Shown here: positions 48,956 through 59,999 of the stretch, in pieces | How positions within the stretch are numbered: the stretch's first letter is position 1 | Layout of the letters: each line of letters begins with the position of its first letter | Assembly (NCBI RefSeq): GCF_003797945.1 | Contig: NZ_RKKU01000015.1 | Coordinates: 1-64,000 of the forward strand | Source of the DNA: Pseudomonas neustonica | GTDB lineage: Bacteria > Pseudomonadota > Gammaproteobacteria > Pseudomonadales > Pseudomonadaceae | Direction: 5' to 3' | Length of the DNA stretch: 64,000 bases | The notes under the pieces: model-generated | Databases searched by the model: none | Seen by the model: only the letters and a program-made list of their open reading frames with translations | Told to the model about the DNA's origin: nothing | Program-made: the position numbers and the translations under genes

Positions 48956-51089
48956 CCGGTGCGGCCGTCCAGCCCGGAGCAGTCCAGCCTGCGTCTGGCG
49001 TGAAGCGGGGGCCGTGTTTTTCACTTAACTGCTGCAATTGCTGCTCAATGGTATCAAAGCCCAACTGCTCGGCGTACTGCATGGGGCCGCCGCGGAAGGG
49101 AGGGAAGCCGGTGGCGAAGATCATCGCTCCGTCGAGCTGGTCGGCATCGTCAATTACCTTTTCGCGCAGGCAGGCCATGCATGCATTGAGCATGGGTAGC
49201 AGCAGGCGCTCCTGGGTGCCGCGCGGGGCCTGCTTACGGCGGTATTTTTTCTGCACTTTGCCGTGTTTCCAGCGGTATATGCCTTTACCGGTCTTGCGGC
49301 CCAACTCGCCTTTGCTCACTTTGCTGCGCAGCCACTCAGGTGCTTCGGGCAGGTTGCTGTCGAGTTGCTCGCGCAACATATCGGCCACCCCCAGGCAGAT
49401 ATCCAGCCCAACCTGGTCGGCCAGCTCTAGCGGCCCCATCGGCATACCAAAATCGATAGCTACCTGGTCAATAGCTTCGGCGCTCAGTCCCTCATCCAGC
49501 AGGCCGATGGCTTCTACCAGATAAGGTGTGAGGGCGCGGTTGACCAGAAAGCCGGGATCGCTGCTAACCGGGGCTGGCAGGCGGTTGATCTGGCCAACAA
49601 AGGTGCTGGCGCGCTCCAGTGCACTGCTGCGCGCGGTAGAGTGGGCAACTACCTCTACCAGTTGCATCTGCGCCACCGGATTGAAAAAGTGAATGCCGAC
49701 CAGTCGGCCCGCATCAGCCAGCCCGCTGCGCAGCTTGTCCAGGGCGATACTTGAGGTGTTAGTCGCCAGAATCGCATCCGGTTTCATGCGCGGCTCTATC
49801 TCGGCATACACCTGCCGCTTTAGCTGCAGATCTTCGGGTACCGCTTCCAGCACCAGATCAGCTACTGCCACGCCGCTATTGTCCGGATCGGGAATCAGGC
49901 GGTCGAGGATATCGCGGGTTTGTGCCGCGCTGCGGTGCTTCTTGCGGCAGAGTTCAGTCAGGTTGCTGAGCGCTTTGCCAATGGCTTTAGGTTCGGTATC
50001 AAACAGGCTGACGCGCAGCCCCTGTAGTGCGCACCAGCCGGCAATATCGCCGCCCATGGCACCGGCACCGATAACATGCACATGCTGGACCGGTGCGGGT
50101 TTGTGCCTGCCCTTGCCTGGATCGCCCAGCGCCTTGAGCTGTTCGCGCAGAAAGAATACGCGTACCAGGTTACGTGAGCTGGGTGTATTCAGCAGATGGG
50201 CGAACGAATAGATCTCGCGGTGTAATACCTGATCCGGACTATTGCCGTGGCGTTCCCAGAGCTTGATCAGTGCCTGCGGTGCCGGGTATTGCTGGGGCGC
50301 GACCTTGGCGTCTGCCTGTTTGCGCATGCGCCAGGCCGCCAGGCGTCGAACCCAGTCAAGGCGGAAGGGGCGCGCGCGCAGGTTGCGTCTGTCGACCGTT
50401 ATCTGCTTATCCAGCACTGCGGTGACCGCCTTGCCTATGTGGCGTTCTTCCAGCAGCTGATCGATCAGCCCGAGCTGGCTGGCCTGCGCGTCGTGAATAG
50501 TGCGACCGGTAAGCATCATGTCCATGGCCACCAACGGATCAATCAAATCCGGTAAACGCGCGGTTCCGCCGAGACCGGGGTGCAGCCCCAGCAGCACTTC
50601 AGGTACGCCAAAGGTGGCTCCTTTGACCGCCAGCCGGTAGTCGCAGCACAACGCCAGTTCCAGCCCGCCGCCGAGCGCTGCGCCGTGGATGATGGCGATG
50701 GTTGGACAGCTCAGATCAACCAGGTGCTGAGCCAGCAAATGTGCCTCGACCAGCTTGTTGATGACGTCGGGTTCGGTGTGCAGCTCACGGAACTCGCTGA
50801 TGTCGGCGCCTACGCAAAAGCTGCCGGGTTTGGCCGAGCGGATGACCAGTGCGCTGGGCATGTCACTCTTGAGCGCGGCGATAATTTCGCTGAATTCACG
50901 CAGTACCGATTCGGAAAGCACGTTGGCGCTGCTGTCGGCCTTGTCCATCAGTAACCAGGCGACGTTTTGCTCGTCACGTTTCAGGTGCCAATGCTGCCAG
51001 CGGCGTGGGCTGACCTTAAGCTCGGCTGGGCTGAAGGGGCCTATTTCCATGCGCCGGGCTGCCAGAGCAGAAAGGACGGAGGCGGTCAT
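48948..51089 (-). CDS. Fused enoyl-CoA hydratase / 3-hydroxyacyl-CoA dehydrogenase (FadJ-like)
   Basis: A 713-residue bifunctional beta-oxidation enzyme. The N-terminal crotonase domain has the oxyanion region CVGADISEF and the two catalytic Glu in GGGLELALCCDYRLA and VPEVLLGLHPGLGGTARL. The NAD domain begins VHVIGAGAMGGDIAGWCALQG and the C-terminal dehydrogenase domain holds HFFNPVAQMQLVEVV. I start at ATG 51089 with GGGAGA ahead. It is 13 bases downstream of the thiolase, so the pair forms a FadI-FadJ-type unit. Confidence 0.93.
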   Translation of the reverse strand: MTASVLSALAARRMEIGPFSPAELKVSPRRWQHWHLKRDEQNVAWLLMDKADSSANVLSESVLREFSEIIAALKSDMPSALVIRSAKPGSFCVGADISEFRELHTEPDVINKLVEAHLLAQHLVDLSCPTIAIIHGAALGGGLELALCCDYRLAVKGATFGVPEVLLGLHPGLGGTARLPDLIDPLVAMDMMLTGRTIHDAQASQLGLIDQLLEERHIGKAVTAVLDKQITVDRRNLRARPFRLDWVRRLAAWRMRKQADAKVAPQQYPAPQALIKLWERHGNSPDQVLHREIYSFAHLLNTPSSRNLVRVFFLREQLKALGDPGKGRHKPAPVQHVHVIGAGAMGGDIAGWCALQGLRVSLFDTEPKAIGKALSNLTELCRKKHRSAAQTRDILDRLIPDPDNSGVAVADLVLEAVPEDLQLKRQVYAEIEPRMKPDAILATNTSSIALDKLRSGLADAGRLVGIHFFNPVAQMQLVEVVAHSTARSSALERASTFVGQINRLPAPVSSDPGFLVNRALTPYLVEAIGLLDEGLSAEAIDQVAIDFGMPMGPLELADQVGLDICLGVADMLREQLDSNLPEAPEWLRSKVSKGELGRKTGKGIYRWKHGKVQKKYRRKQAPRGTQERLLLPMLNACMACLREKVIDDADQLDGAMIFATGFPPFRGGPMQYAEQLGFDTIEQQLQQLSEKHGPRFTPDAGWTAPGWTAAPDE

Positions 51090-51102
51090 CGGGTCAGTCT
51101 CC

Positions 51103-52416
51103 CTAAAGTGTTTCAATCAGCATGGCGCCCGACTGGCCGCCGCCAATGCATTCCGTGGCGATCCCGCGACGCAGGCCGTGGCGCTGCAGCGCCTTGACCA
51201 AATGCAGCACGATACGGTTACCACTGGTACCGACCGGATGGCCGAGGCTGATGGCGCCGCCATCGATATTCAGGCGGGCAGGGTCCAGCCTCCCCAGTGG
51301 ATGGTCGAGCCCCAGCACCTGTTTGCAAAACGCTGCATCCTGCCAGGCTTCAAGGCAGGCGAGTACCTGGGCAGCAAAGGCCTCGTTGATCTCCCAGAGG
51401 TCAATGTCGGCTAGCTGATGGCCTTGGCGCTGCAGCAACGCGGTGCTGCTGAGCACGGGCCCCAGCCCCATTATCTCGGGTTCCAGGGCTGACCACTGGC
51501 TGTCGACAATAACGGCCAGCGGGGTGAGGTTATGCTTGATCAGCGCCTGCTCAGAGGCGAGGATTACCCAGCTGGCGCCATCGGTAATCTGCGAGCTGTT
51601 GCCAGCGGTGACCTGACCGTAGGGCTTTTCAAACACCGGCTTCAGCTGGCTCAGGGCCTCGATCGAATTATCCGGGCGCACGCCGTCGTCCTGACCGTAC
51701 TGCTTCCCGTGCCGATCAAATAGCGGTATCACTTCGTCCTTCAGCCAGCCGCCTTCCTGGGCAGCGGCCAGGCGCTGATGACTCATCAGCGCGTAGGCGT
51801 CGGCGGATTCACGTTGAATATCGAACAGCTGCGCCACCAGTTCGGCGGTTTGTCCCATGTTGAGGCCGGCGATCGGGTCAGTCAGGCCGCGTTGCAGGCC
51901 GATCACTGGCTTGAACAGGCTAGGTCGAAAGCGGCTGAGTGCTTTGAGCTTGGCTGGCAGGCTTCGCGCCTGATTGAGTTGGGCAAACCAGTTAACGGCG
52001 CTCTGCTTGAACAGCAAGGGAGCATGGCTTAGCGCTTCGGCGCCGCCGGCCAGAATCAAGTCGGCGCCGCCGTCACGAATATAGCGGTAACCGGTATCGA
52101 TCGATTGCATGCCCGAGCCGCAGTTGATTTGTACGCTGAAGGCGGGCATCTCTGCGCCCATGCCGAGGCGCAGAGCGGCGACGCGCGCCGGGTTCATTTC
52201 GTCCGAGACTACGTTGACGCAGCCAAGAATCACCTGATCGAAGGCGTCCGGCGCCAGTCCCTGACGCATCAGCAGCGGACGGCCGCACTGCACTGCGAGA
52301 TCTACCGGGGTGAACGGACCGGGTTTTCCGCGTGCTTTGAGAAAGGGCGTACGGGCACCGTCAACGATATAGACCGGCTGGTGGCTGGGAGCGATAGAAG
52401 GCGGCTGGCTATCCAT
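51103..52416 (-). CDS. Acetyl-CoA C-acyltransferase (FadI-like thiolase)
   Basis: A 437-residue thiolase that would split 3-ketoacyl-CoA in beta-oxidation. The nucleophile Cys is in VQINCGSGMQSID, and the His and second Cys are in SLGHPVGTSGNRI and CIGGGQSGAM. The length of about 437 matches the FadI group rather than the shorter FadA. It heads the minus-strand acyl-CoA cluster. Confidence 0.93.
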   Translation of the reverse strand: MDSQPPSIAPSHQPVYIVDGARTPFLKARGKPGPFTPVDLAVQCGRPLLMRQGLAPDAFDQVILGCVNVVSDEMNPARVAALRLGMGAEMPAFSVQINCGSGMQSIDTGYRYIRDGGADLILAGGAEALSHAPLLFKQSAVNWFAQLNQARSLPAKLKALSRFRPSLFKPVIGLQRGLTDPIAGLNMGQTAELVAQLFDIQRESADAYALMSHQRLAAAQEGGWLKDEVIPLFDRHGKQYGQDDGVRPDNSIEALSQLKPVFEKPYGQVTAGNSSQITDGASWVILASEQALIKHNLTPLAVIVDSQWSALEPEIMGLGPVLSSTALLQRQGHQLADIDLWEINEAFAAQVLACLEAWQDAAFCKQVLGLDHPLGRLDPARLNIDGGAISLGHPVGTSGNRIVLHLVKALQRHGLRRGIATECIGGGQSGAMLIETL

Positions 52417-52577
52417 GAGGAGCCCTTGTCTTGATGATTCACAGAGTAGGAATATAGCGCTGGCCTCGCGGCTGCGCTTTGATCAAGCATAGGACAGGAT
52501 CGGCGGGGTTCAGTTCACTGCGTGGGGGGCGGTTGCAGATAGGGGTAAAATGAGATGAATGCTCAGGCGATTGGCTT

Positions 52578-52615
52578 GCAGTCCTGGGGCACTTTGTTCA
52601 GCGCCCCAGGACTGC
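52578..52615. terminator. Long hairpin between the two thiolase genes
   Basis: Perfect 13-base stem GCAGTCCTGGGGC / GCCCCAGGACTGC, ten bases past the atoB stop. There is no T tract, so it may be a partial terminator or stabilising end for the upstream message. Confidence 0.55.
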
Positions 52616-52624
52616 AGCAACCTG

Positions 52625-53806
52625 TCAGTCGCGTTCCAGCGCCAGTGCCACACCCTGACCGCCGCCGATGCAGAGGGTCGCCAGACCTTTCTTGGCATCG
52701 CGCTCCAGCATGCTGTACAGCAGGGTCACCAGGACCCGGCAGCCGGAGGCGCCGATCGGATGGCCAAGGGCGATGGCGCCACCGTTGACGTTAACCTTAT
52801 CCATATCCCACTGCAGTTCTTTGCTGACGGCCAGCGCCTGTGCGGCAAAGGCTTCGTTGGCTTCGATCAGGTCCAGATCGGCGATTTGCCAGTTGGCCTT
52901 GGCCAGACAATTGCGGGTAGCCGATACCGGAGCAATACCCATAATGGCCGGATCCACCCCGGCATTGGCGTAGGCTGCGATCTTGGCGAGTACGGGTAAG
53001 CCCAGCGCCTTGGCCTTGTCTGCGCTCATCAGCATGACAGCAGCAGCGCCGTCGTTCAGGCTGGAGGCGTTACCGGCAGTGACCGAACCCTCTTTCTTGA
53101 ACGCGGGCTTGAGGCGACTGAGGCTCTCTGTGGTGGTGCCATCGCGGGGTTGCTCGTCCTCGCTGACGATAATCGGGTCGCCTTTGCGCTGCGCGATACT
53201 CACTGGGGTGATTTCACGCTGGAAGCGGCCGGCTTTCTGCGCGGCGACGGCTTTCTGCTGTGAGCCAGCGGAGAAGGCATCCTGCTCCTCACGGCTGATG
53301 TTGTATTTGTCGACCAGATTCTCGGCGGTGATGCCCATGTGATAGTCGTTGAAGGCATCCCACAGACCGTCCTGAATCATGCTGTCGATCATCTTGCCGT
53401 GGCCCATACGCTGGCCGGTACGGGAGGTCGGAATCAGGTGCGGTGACAGGCTCATGGACTCCTGGCCACCGGCAATCATAACCTCGGCATCGCCGCAGCG
53501 AATGGCTTGAGCAGCCAGGTGCAAGGCTTTGAGGCCTGAGCCACAGACCTTGTTCAGCGTCAGTGCAGGGACCGCGTGCGGCAGGCCGCCGTGAATTGCT
53601 GCCTGACGCGCCGGGTTTTGGCCGCAACCGGCGGTAAGTACCTGGCCGAGGATGACTTCGTCGACGATGGCGGGGTCAATTTTGGTTTGATCCAGTAGCG
53701 CGCGGATCACAGTCGCACCCAGTTCGTGGGCGGGAACATGGGCGAACTGGCCCCCAAAGCTGCCAACGGCAGTACGGGTGGCGGCGACAATCACGACCTC
53801 TTGCAT
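52625..53806 (-). CDS. atoB: Acetyl-CoA acetyltransferase
   Basis: Biosynthetic/degradative thiolase of 393 residues that joins or splits acetoacetyl-CoA. Catalytic residues are in [12 protein letters not shown] (Cys near 88), [13 protein letters not shown] and [10 protein letters not shown]. The start [19 protein letters not shown] is typical. It lies between acs and the FadI/FadJ-like genes, all on one strand. Confidence 0.93.
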   Translation of the reverse strand: MQEVVIVAATRTAVGSFGGQFAHVPAHELGATVIRALLDQTKIDPAIVDEVILGQVLTAGCGQNPARQAAIHGGLPHAVPALTLNKVCGSGLKALHLAAQAIRCGDAEVMIAGGQESMSLSPHLIPTSRTGQRMGHGKMIDSMIQDGLWDAFNDYHMGITAENLVDKYNISREEQDAFSAGSQQKAVAAQKAGRFQREITPVSIAQRKGDPIIVSEDEQPRDGTTTESLSRLKPAFKKEGSVTAGNASSLNDGAAAVMLMSADKAKALGLPVLAKIAAYANAGVDPAIMGIAPVSATRNCLAKANWQIADLDLIEANEAFAAQALAVSKELQWDMDKVNVNGGAIALGHPIGASGCRVLVTLLYSMLERDAKKGLATLCIGGGQGVALALERD

Positions 53807-53879
53807 GAACGAACTCCTCTATGCGGCACTTTTTTGAGTGCACAAGCATAGAGGCGCCTCGTGTTCAGGACAAGTTGTC

Positions 53880-55820
53880 TCAGGCTTGATTCAATCGGTT
53901 AGCGATAAGTTCATCCACTACCGATGGATCGGCCAGGGTCGAGGTGTCACCCAGAGTATCCAGCTCGTCGCAGGCAATCTTGCGCAAGATACGGCGCATG
54001 ATCTTGCCGGAGCGCGTCTTGGGCAGTCCGGGAGCCCACTGGATGTATTCCGGACGGGCAAACGCACCTACCTGATCGGCGACAAAGCTCTTTAGCTCGG
54101 TCACCAGCTCATCCGAGGGTGTAATACCGTTCATGGGGGAAACATAGACATACAGGCACTGGCCCTTGATATCGTGCGGACAGCCGACTACCGCAGCCTC
54201 TGCAACCGCATCATGCAGCACCAAGGCGCTTTCGACCTCGGCTGTGCCGATGCGGTGGCCGGAGACGTTGAGTACGTCGTCCACGCGGCCGGTAATCCAG
54301 TAATAGCCATCCTCGTCGCGGCGTGCGCCGTCGCCGGTGAAGTAGACGTTCTTGTAGGTACTGAAGTAGGTGTCGATCAGGCGCTGATGATCGCCGTAGA
54401 CGGTGCGGATCTGGCTCGGCCATGAGCGCTTGATGACCAGGTTGCCGCTGGCGGCACCTTCCAGTTCATTGCCTTCGGGGTCATACAGCGCCGGTTCCAC
54501 GCCGAAGAACGGGCGAGTTGCAGAGCCGGGTTTCAGATCAGTGCAGCCGGGCAGGGGGGTGATCATGGCGGCGCCTGTTTCGGTCTGCCACCAGGTATCG
54601 ACGATGGGGCAGCGGCTCTCGCCGACAACGTGGAAATACCACTCCCAGGCCTCCGGGTTGATCGGTTCACCCACAGTCCCCAGCAGTCTCAGACTGGCAC
54701 GTGAACTACTTTCTACCGGTTTGTTGCCCTTGGCCATAAGCGCGCGCAGGGCAGTAGGGGCGGTGTAGAAGATGTTTACCTGATGCTTGTCGATCACTTG
54801 CCAGCAGCGCGACGCATCGGGGTAGGTTGGCACCCCTTCAAACAGCAAGGTAGTCGCGCCGTTGCACAGCGGACCGTAAACGATGTAGGAGTGGCCGGTA
54901 ATCCAGCCGACGTCTGCAGTGCACCAGTAGACCTCACCGGGGTGATAGTCGAATACGTAGTGGTGGGTCATGGAGGCCATCAGCAAGTAACCGCCCGTGG
55001 TGTGCAGTACGCCCTTGGGCTTGCCGGTAGAGCCTGAGGTGTAGAGGATAAACAGCGGATCCTCGCTATCCATGGGCTCGGCTGGGCAATCGGCACTGAC
55101 GGCTTCGATGGCTTCGTGGTACCAGATATCGCGGTTTTCAGTCCAGGGAATATCAGCACCGGTGCGCCGTACGGTAACCACCGTGTGTACGTTGGGGCAT
55201 TCCTTCAGGGCTTTTTCTACGCTGGTTTTGAGCGCTACGGCTTTACCGCCGCGCACACCTTCATCGGCGGTAATGACTGCCTGACAGTCGGAGTCGAGAA
55301 TGCGGTCACGTACGGCATCGGGGGAGAAACCGCCGAACACCACCGAGTGCACTGCGCCGATGCGCGCGCAGGCCAGCATGGCATAGGCGGCTTCGGGAAT
55401 CATCGGCATATACAGGCATACGCGGTCGCCTTTCTTCACCCCACGGGCCTTGAGCACGTTGGCCAGGCGGCAGACCTTCTCATGCAGTTGGCGGTAGCTG
55501 ATGTGTGTTGCGTCTTGCGGGTCGTCGCCTTCCCAGATGATGGCGGTCGTATCGCCACGTTCGGCGAGGTGGCGGTCGATGCAATTGACGCTAACGTTCA
55601 GCTTGCCATCAATAAACCAGGCGGCTTCACCCTTGCTCAAGTCGCTTTGGTGAACCTTGCTCCAGGGCTGATCCCATGTCAGAAAACGCTCGGCTTGCTC
55701 TGCCCAGAACTGATCGGGCTGCTCCAGTGACTGGCGATACATACGTTCATAGCCAGCTTCGTCCAGATGACTACCGACGCGCGCGGCAGCGGATACCTTG
55801 TGGTTTTCGATCTTGTACAT
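53880..55820 (-). CDS. acs: Acetyl-CoA synthetase
   Basis: AMP-forming ligase of 646 residues making acetyl-CoA from acetate. Adenylation motifs are [12 protein letters not shown] and [10 protein letters not shown]; the catalytic Lys, a known acetylation site in the family, is in [13 protein letters not shown] start at ATG 55820 ([15 protein letters not shown]) with AGGGAACC ahead; the longer frame to 55880 is not conserved. It supplies acetyl-CoA next to two thiolases. Confidence 0.96.
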   Translation of the reverse strand: MYKIENHKVSAAARVGSHLDEAGYERMYRQSLEQPDQFWAEQAERFLTWDQPWSKVHQSDLSKGEAAWFIDGKLNVSVNCIDRHLAERGDTTAIIWEGDDPQDATHISYRQLHEKVCRLANVLKARGVKKGDRVCLYMPMIPEAAYAMLACARIGAVHSVVFGGFSPDAVRDRILDSDCQAVITADEGVRGGKAVALKTSVEKALKECPNVHTVVTVRRTGADIPWTENRDIWYHEAIEAVSADCPAEPMDSEDPLFILYTSGSTGKPKGVLHTTGGYLLMASMTHHYVFDYHPGEVYWCTADVGWITGHSYIVYGPLCNGATTLLFEGVPTYPDASRCWQVIDKHQVNIFYTAPTALRALMAKGNKPVESSSRASLRLLGTVGEPINPEAWEWYFHVVGESRCPIVDTWWQTETGAAMITPLPGCTDLKPGSATRPFFGVEPALYDPEGNELEGAASGNLVIKRSWPSQIRTVYGDHQRLIDTYFSTYKNVYFTGDGARRDEDGYYWITGRVDDVLNVSGHRIGTAEVESALVLHDAVAEAAVVGCPHDIKGQCLYVYVSPMNGITPSDELVTELKSFVADQVGAFARPEYIQWAPGLPKTRSGKIMRRILRKIACDELDTLGDTSTLADPSVVDELIANRLNQA

Positions 55821-56025
55821 GGGTGGTTCCCTGTTGTTATTGAAGTCGGGGCGGTCGCGACAGTCACCCTGAGCAAGCACGGCGTCGTCACGACCCGAGT
55901 GCCGCTGGAAAGTATAGGCAGGCGCTCAGTTCATGACATACAGCGTCGGATATCGACGCGCCCAATTCAACCCTTCTTTGGTATGAGAAGGGGCTGGGGA
56001 ACGCGCGACTGGGTAACGGACTCAA

Positions 56026-56065
56026 AACAGCCTGCGCGGCGTTGCCATGGGCAGCGCCGCGCAGG
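56026..56065 (-). terminator. Terminator after panC
   Basis: Minus strand: eleven-base stem CCTGCGCGGCG / CGCCGCGCAGG, then CTGTTTT. It lies just past the panC stop and separates the pan genes from acs. Confidence 0.8.
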
Positions 56066-56070
56066 TCAGA

Positions 56071-56922
56071 TCAGGCGAGGGAGAATTGCAGGTTGTCGAT
56101 AAGACGGGTTTTACCAAGGTAGGCAGCGGCCAGCGCGACTAGCTCGCGGGTTGCGGTCGTGACGGGTTGCAGGCTGTGGGCATCGCGCAGGTCAAGGTAG
56201 TCGGGCGTTAGCCCCGCGTCGACTAGTTGCGCCTGCGCCTCATCAATCACGGTCGCAAAGTCTTGCCGACCGGCCTGAAGCTTTTCGGCGATCTGCTGCA
56301 GAGTCCGGTACAACACAGGTGCGCAGGCGCGTTGCTCCGCATTCAGATAGCCATTGCGCGATGACAAGGCCAACCCATCTGCCGCGCGTACAGTGGGCTC
56401 GCCCATGATCTGTACCGGCATGCAGAGGTCGTGTGCCATCTTGCGAATGACTGCCAGTTGTTGAAAGTCTTTCTGACCGAAGATAGCCAGATCAGGCTGA
56501 ACAATGTTCAGCAGTTTATTGACTACAGTGGCAACGCCCTCGAAGTGGCCGGGACGGCTGGAGCCGCATAGTCCTTCGGAAACCACGGGCACGGCGACCC
56601 GGGTGTGGCCTTCCATGCCTTCGGGGTATATATCACTGACGCTGGGCGCGAAAATCATGTGAGTGCCGATCTCGTGCAGCTTGGCTTGATCTTCTGGCAG
56701 CGTCCGGGGATAGCTGTCTAGGTCTTCGCCGGCCCCGAACTGCAGTGGATTGACGAAAATGCTGACTACCACGTAATCGGTGCGTTGCAGCGCTTTCTCG
56801 ACTAGCGCGATATGACCGGCGTGCAGATTCCCCATGGTGGGAACCAGACCTATGCGCTTGCCTTCCTGGCGGGCACGACTGACCGCAGCACGCAGCTGCG
56901 CAATGGTGTGCAGTGTGTTCAT
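56071..56922 (-). CDS. panC: Pantothenate synthetase
   Basis: ATP-dependent ligase joining pantoate and beta-alanine; 283 residues. The HxGH motif is in [14 protein letters not shown], and [16 protein letters not shown] is typical. I start at ATG 56922, giving the usual length; the frame to 56979 runs into panB. It follows panB by four bases. No panD follows, unlike P. aeruginosa as I recall it. Confidence 0.96.
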   Translation of the reverse strand: MNTLHTIAQLRAAVSRARQEGKRIGLVPTMGNLHAGHIALVEKALQRTDYVVVSIFVNPLQFGAGEDLDSYPRTLPEDQAKLHEIGTHMIFAPSVSDIYPEGMEGHTRVAVPVVSEGLCGSSRPGHFEGVATVVNKLLNIVQPDLAIFGQKDFQQLAVIRKMAHDLCMPVQIMGEPTVRAADGLALSSRNGYLNAEQRACAPVLYRTLQQIAEKLQAGRQDFATVIDEAQAQLVDAGLTPDYLDLRDAHSLQPVTTATRELVALAAAYLGKTRLIDNLQFSLA

Positions 56923-56926
56923 TGAT

Positions 56927-57721
56927 TCAGAACTCGTGTTCAGCTGCTGGGAATTCAACCTGTTTGACGGCTGTGACATAGGCGCTGATTGCGCCGGCTA
57001 TGTCTGTCTGCCCGATCATGAAGTTTTTCACAAAACGTGGCAAGCGCCCGCTGATCGACAGGCCAAGCATATCGTGTACTACCAGCACCTGGCCGTCAGT
57101 TCCGCTGCCAGCGCCAATGCCAATCACCGGCACCTTGACGGCGGCGGTAATCTGATTGGCCAGCGCGGAAGGGACACATTCAAGCAATAGCATGCTGGCG
57201 CCGGCTGCTTCCAACGCCACCGCATCATCCAGCAAGGCTTTGGCCTGAGCCTCTTCACGCCCCTGCACCTTATAACCGCCGAGAATGTTGACGGTTTGTG
57301 GGGTCAGCCCCAAATGCGCACAAACAGGGATGCCGTTGCGGCTGAGCATACTGACGTTCTCGGCGAGCCAGCCTGCGCCCTCGAGCTTGACCATATGCGC
57401 GCCGGCCTGCATCAGCTGGGCACTGTTGCGTAAGGCGTCTTGCAGGGTGGCGTAGGCCATAAAGGGCAAGTCAGCCATGATCAGCGCGCCACGGTTACCG
57501 CGTTTGACGGCCTGGGTGTGATAGGCCATATCGTCAACACTGACGGGTAGCGTACTGTCGTGTCCTTGCAGCACCATGCCGAGGGAGTCGCCCACCAGCA
57601 TCACTTCAACGCCGGCAACACTCTCTACGTGGGCAAAGGTGGCATCGTAGGCGGTAAGGCAGACAATTTTTTCGCCGTTCTGCTTAAGCTTGTTTAGCGT
57701 CGTCAGGGTTACGTCAGGCAT
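56927..57721 (-). CDS. panB: 3-methyl-2-oxobutanoate hydroxymethyltransferase
   Basis: First enzyme of the pantothenate branch, making ketopantoate; 264 residues with a TIM-barrel fold. Family motifs [32 protein letters not shown] and [16 protein letters not shown] are present. It forms a unit with panC. Confidence 0.96.
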   Translation of the reverse strand: MPDVTLTTLNKLKQNGEKIVCLTAYDATFAHVESVAGVEVMLVGDSLGMVLQGHDSTLPVSVDDMAYHTQAVKRGNRGALIMADLPFMAYATLQDALRNSAQLMQAGAHMVKLEGAGWLAENVSMLSRNGIPVCAHLGLTPQTVNILGGYKVQGREEAQAKALLDDAVALEAAGASMLLLECVPSALANQITAAVKVPVIGIGAGSGTDGQVLVVHDMLGLSISGRLPRFVKNFMIGQTDIAGAISAYVTAVKQVEFPAAEHEF

Positions 57722-57870
57722 GGCAGATTCCAGTATTCGGCCTCAAAGAGGCGCCAGTTCGGTGAGCGCTGCGGCAGCCGCTATGGCGTAGCAACGCGCT
57801 GGATACTCAGGGTGTTTTGCGCCTGATGAGCATCGCTCACAAGGGCCGACAGAGAACGGCATCCTACGTG

Positions 57871-58401
57871 TCAGCCGTTGGGTGTCAAGCCTGTTTGCGC
57901 ATCAGGCTGTTGTATAAAAACGGTCAATGTTTGCAGATCACCGCGCGGGCAGTCCTGCAGTAGCTTTTGCAGCGGAGTACCGTCGGGCATTTGCAGGTCT
58001 GGCGCCAGTTCGGCGAGCGGGTAAAGCACAAAGGCGCGGGCGTGCATATGATAGTGCGGTACCTGCAAGCGGTCGCTGTTGATCCGGACGTTACCGAACA
58101 AGAGGATATCCAGGTCCAGTGTGCGTGGGCCCCAGCGTTCGGCCTTGCGCACGCGGCCTTGCTGGCGTTCTATCTGCTGCAGGCTGTCGAGCAATGCGTC
58201 GGCCTCCAGCTCGGTATCGAGTGCGACCACGGCATTGATGTAACCGGGTTGATCCTGCGGGCCCATGGGGGCGCTGCTGTAGAGCGATGAGCAGGCAGCA
58301 ACCTCGGTTCGGGGCAGGCAGGCGAGTGCCGCGCAGGCGGCATGAACCTGCGCCGTTGGATCAGCCTGATTGCTGCCCAAGCCAATGTAGCAACGCGTCA
58401 T
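57871..58401 (-). CDS. folK: 2-amino-4-hydroxy-6-hydroxymethyldihydropteridine pyrophosphokinase
   Basis: Folate-pathway kinase preceding FolP; 176 residues. The opening CYIGLGSNQADP and the signature RWGPRTLDLDILLFG are intact. Its start overlaps the pcnB stop by one base, as in other Pseudomonas. Confidence 0.96.
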   Translation of the reverse strand: MTRCYIGLGSNQADPTAQVHAACAALACLPRTEVAACSSLYSSAPMGPQDQPGYINAVVALDTELEADALLDSLQQIERQQGRVRKAERWGPRTLDLDILLFGNVRINSDRLQVPHYHMHARAFVLYPLAELAPDLQMPDGTPLQKLLQDCPRGDLQTLTVFIQQPDAQTGLTPNG

Positions 58402-59771
58402 CAGGCGTCCGACGGCTTACTGTTGCGCGGCTTGCGACGTGCGCGCGAGCGTGAACGCTTGGGGCCGCTCTTGTCGCCGCCTACTTCACGTACCATGCGC
58501 CGACGCTCATCGGGATTGGCGTCCTGATAGCGGGTCCACCAGTCGCCCAGGCCGTCAGTTTGCTCGCCAGCGCTTTCGCGTAGCAGCAGGAAGTCATAGG
58601 CTGCACGAAAGCGCGGATGCTCCAGCATCTGATCGGCGCGACGACCACTGCGACGCTCCAGGCGCGGCTGCAGATCCCAGATTTCGCGCATTGGGATGCT
58701 GAAGCGTTTTGGAATTGCCGTATGCCGGCATTGCTCGGATAACAGCTCCTGAGCAGCCTGCTGATGCGCGGGAATGCTCGGCACGCCCTGTTCTTCCAGA
58801 TCACGTACCCGTTGTGGCAGTGCTGGCCAGAGCAAAGCCGCAAAGAGGAAGGCCGGGGTCACCGGTTTGCCTTGAGCTATACGTTCATCGGTATTGGCCA
58901 GCGCCTGCCGAACGATCTTCAAGGTATATTCGGGGCGATCAATGATAGCTTCGTCGGTATCAGGGAAGAGCGGGGCGAACAGGTCGTACTGATACAACAG
59001 ATCAAAGGTATGTTGACCCTGACCGCTCATCAGCAGCTTGAGGACTTCGTCGAACAGGCGCGCTGCGGGGATGTCGTGCAGCAGTGGTGCCATGGACTCG
59101 ATCGGCGCCGCGGTATGTTGCTCAATCTCGAAGCCCAGCTTACCGGCGAAGCGCACAGCACGAAGCATGCGCACCGGATCTTCCTGGTAACGCTTCTCGG
59201 GCTGCCCGATCAAACGTACCTGCTGATTACGGATATCGTGGATACCATTGGCAAAATCATGAATCTGGCCGCTGGTAACGTCGTAGTAAAGCGCATTGAT
59301 AGTGAAGTCGCGGCGCTGGGCGTCCTGTTCGAAGGTGCCGTATACGTTATCGCGCAGCAGTCGCCCCGACTCACTCTGGCGTGACTGTTCGGCGCTGGTC
59401 TCTTCTTCATGATTGGTGCGGAACGTGGCAACTTCGATGATTTCACGGCCGAAGTGGACGTGCGCCAGCTTGAAGCGGCGACCGATCAAACGTGAGTTGC
59501 GGAAAGTCGCTCTTACCTGTTCAGGCGTAGCGCTGGTCGCGATATCGAAATCCTTGGGCTCGACATTCAACAGCAGGTCACGCACGCAGCCACCGACAGC
59601 GAAGGCCTGGTAGCCTGCCTGTTGTAGCCGCTCAACGACCGTTACGGCGTGCCGGCTGAGGCGTTCACGGCGCAGGCTATGCTGGCTGGCAGGGATGACA
59701 GTCGGGGTTGTTCGCTTGCGCTGAGGCGAGCCGAACGGGGAAGGGATTTTCTGCAACAGCTTCCGAATCAT
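58401..59771 (-). CDS. pcnB: Poly(A) polymerase I
   Basis: Adds poly(A) tails that speed RNA decay; 456 residues. The nucleotidyltransferase core shows GGCVRDLLLNVEPKDFDIATSATP with the catalytic acidic pair, and the RNA-binding part DPVRMLRAVRFAGKLGFEIE. The C-terminus is Arg-rich. It is downstream of crcZ and cbrB on the same strand. Confidence 0.96.
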   Translation of the reverse strand: MIRKLLQKIPSPFGSPQRKRTTPTVIPASQHSLRRERLSRHAVTVVERLQQAGYQAFAVGGCVRDLLLNVEPKDFDIATSATPEQVRATFRNSRLIGRRFKLAHVHFGREIIEVATFRTNHEEETSAEQSRQSESGRLLRDNVYGTFEQDAQRRDFTINALYYDVTSGQIHDFANGIHDIRNQQVRLIGQPEKRYQEDPVRMLRAVRFAGKLGFEIEQHTAAPIESMAPLLHDIPAARLFDEVLKLLMSGQGQHTFDLLYQYDLFAPLFPDTDEAIIDRPEYTLKIVRQALANTDERIAQGKPVTPAFLFAALLWPALPQRVRDLEEQGVPSIPAHQQAAQELLSEQCRHTAIPKRFSIPMREIWDLQPRLERRSGRRADQMLEHPRFRAAYDFLLLRESAGEQTDGLGDWWTRYQDANPDERRRMVREVGGDKSGPKRSRSRARRKPRNSKPSDA

Positions 59772-59999
59772 AAAAGTTGGTTTTCCAACAGCCCGTCAAT
59801 GCCCGCTTACCGCAGTGCTGTCGGTTGAGGGCTTAGAATGAATGAATGAGTTTAAGTCTGGCGAGCCGGGACCGCCAAAATTGGCGAGTTGGGCCTAGCC
59901 TGAATTGTCTCAATTGCCGAGCATTCTAGCCTGAAATGGCTTGAAAGGTAAGGAACAATAGGATAGGGAAGATATAGGGCTTGAGGAGGGAGTCGGGAG
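59772..59999. other. Region between pcnB and crcZ
   Basis: This stretch of about 230 bases should hold the pcnB promoter and the 3' limit of crcZ. I see a possible pairing of GGGCTT (60007 region) with AAGCCC (59976 region) on the minus strand, but no protein gene. Confidence 0.5.
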
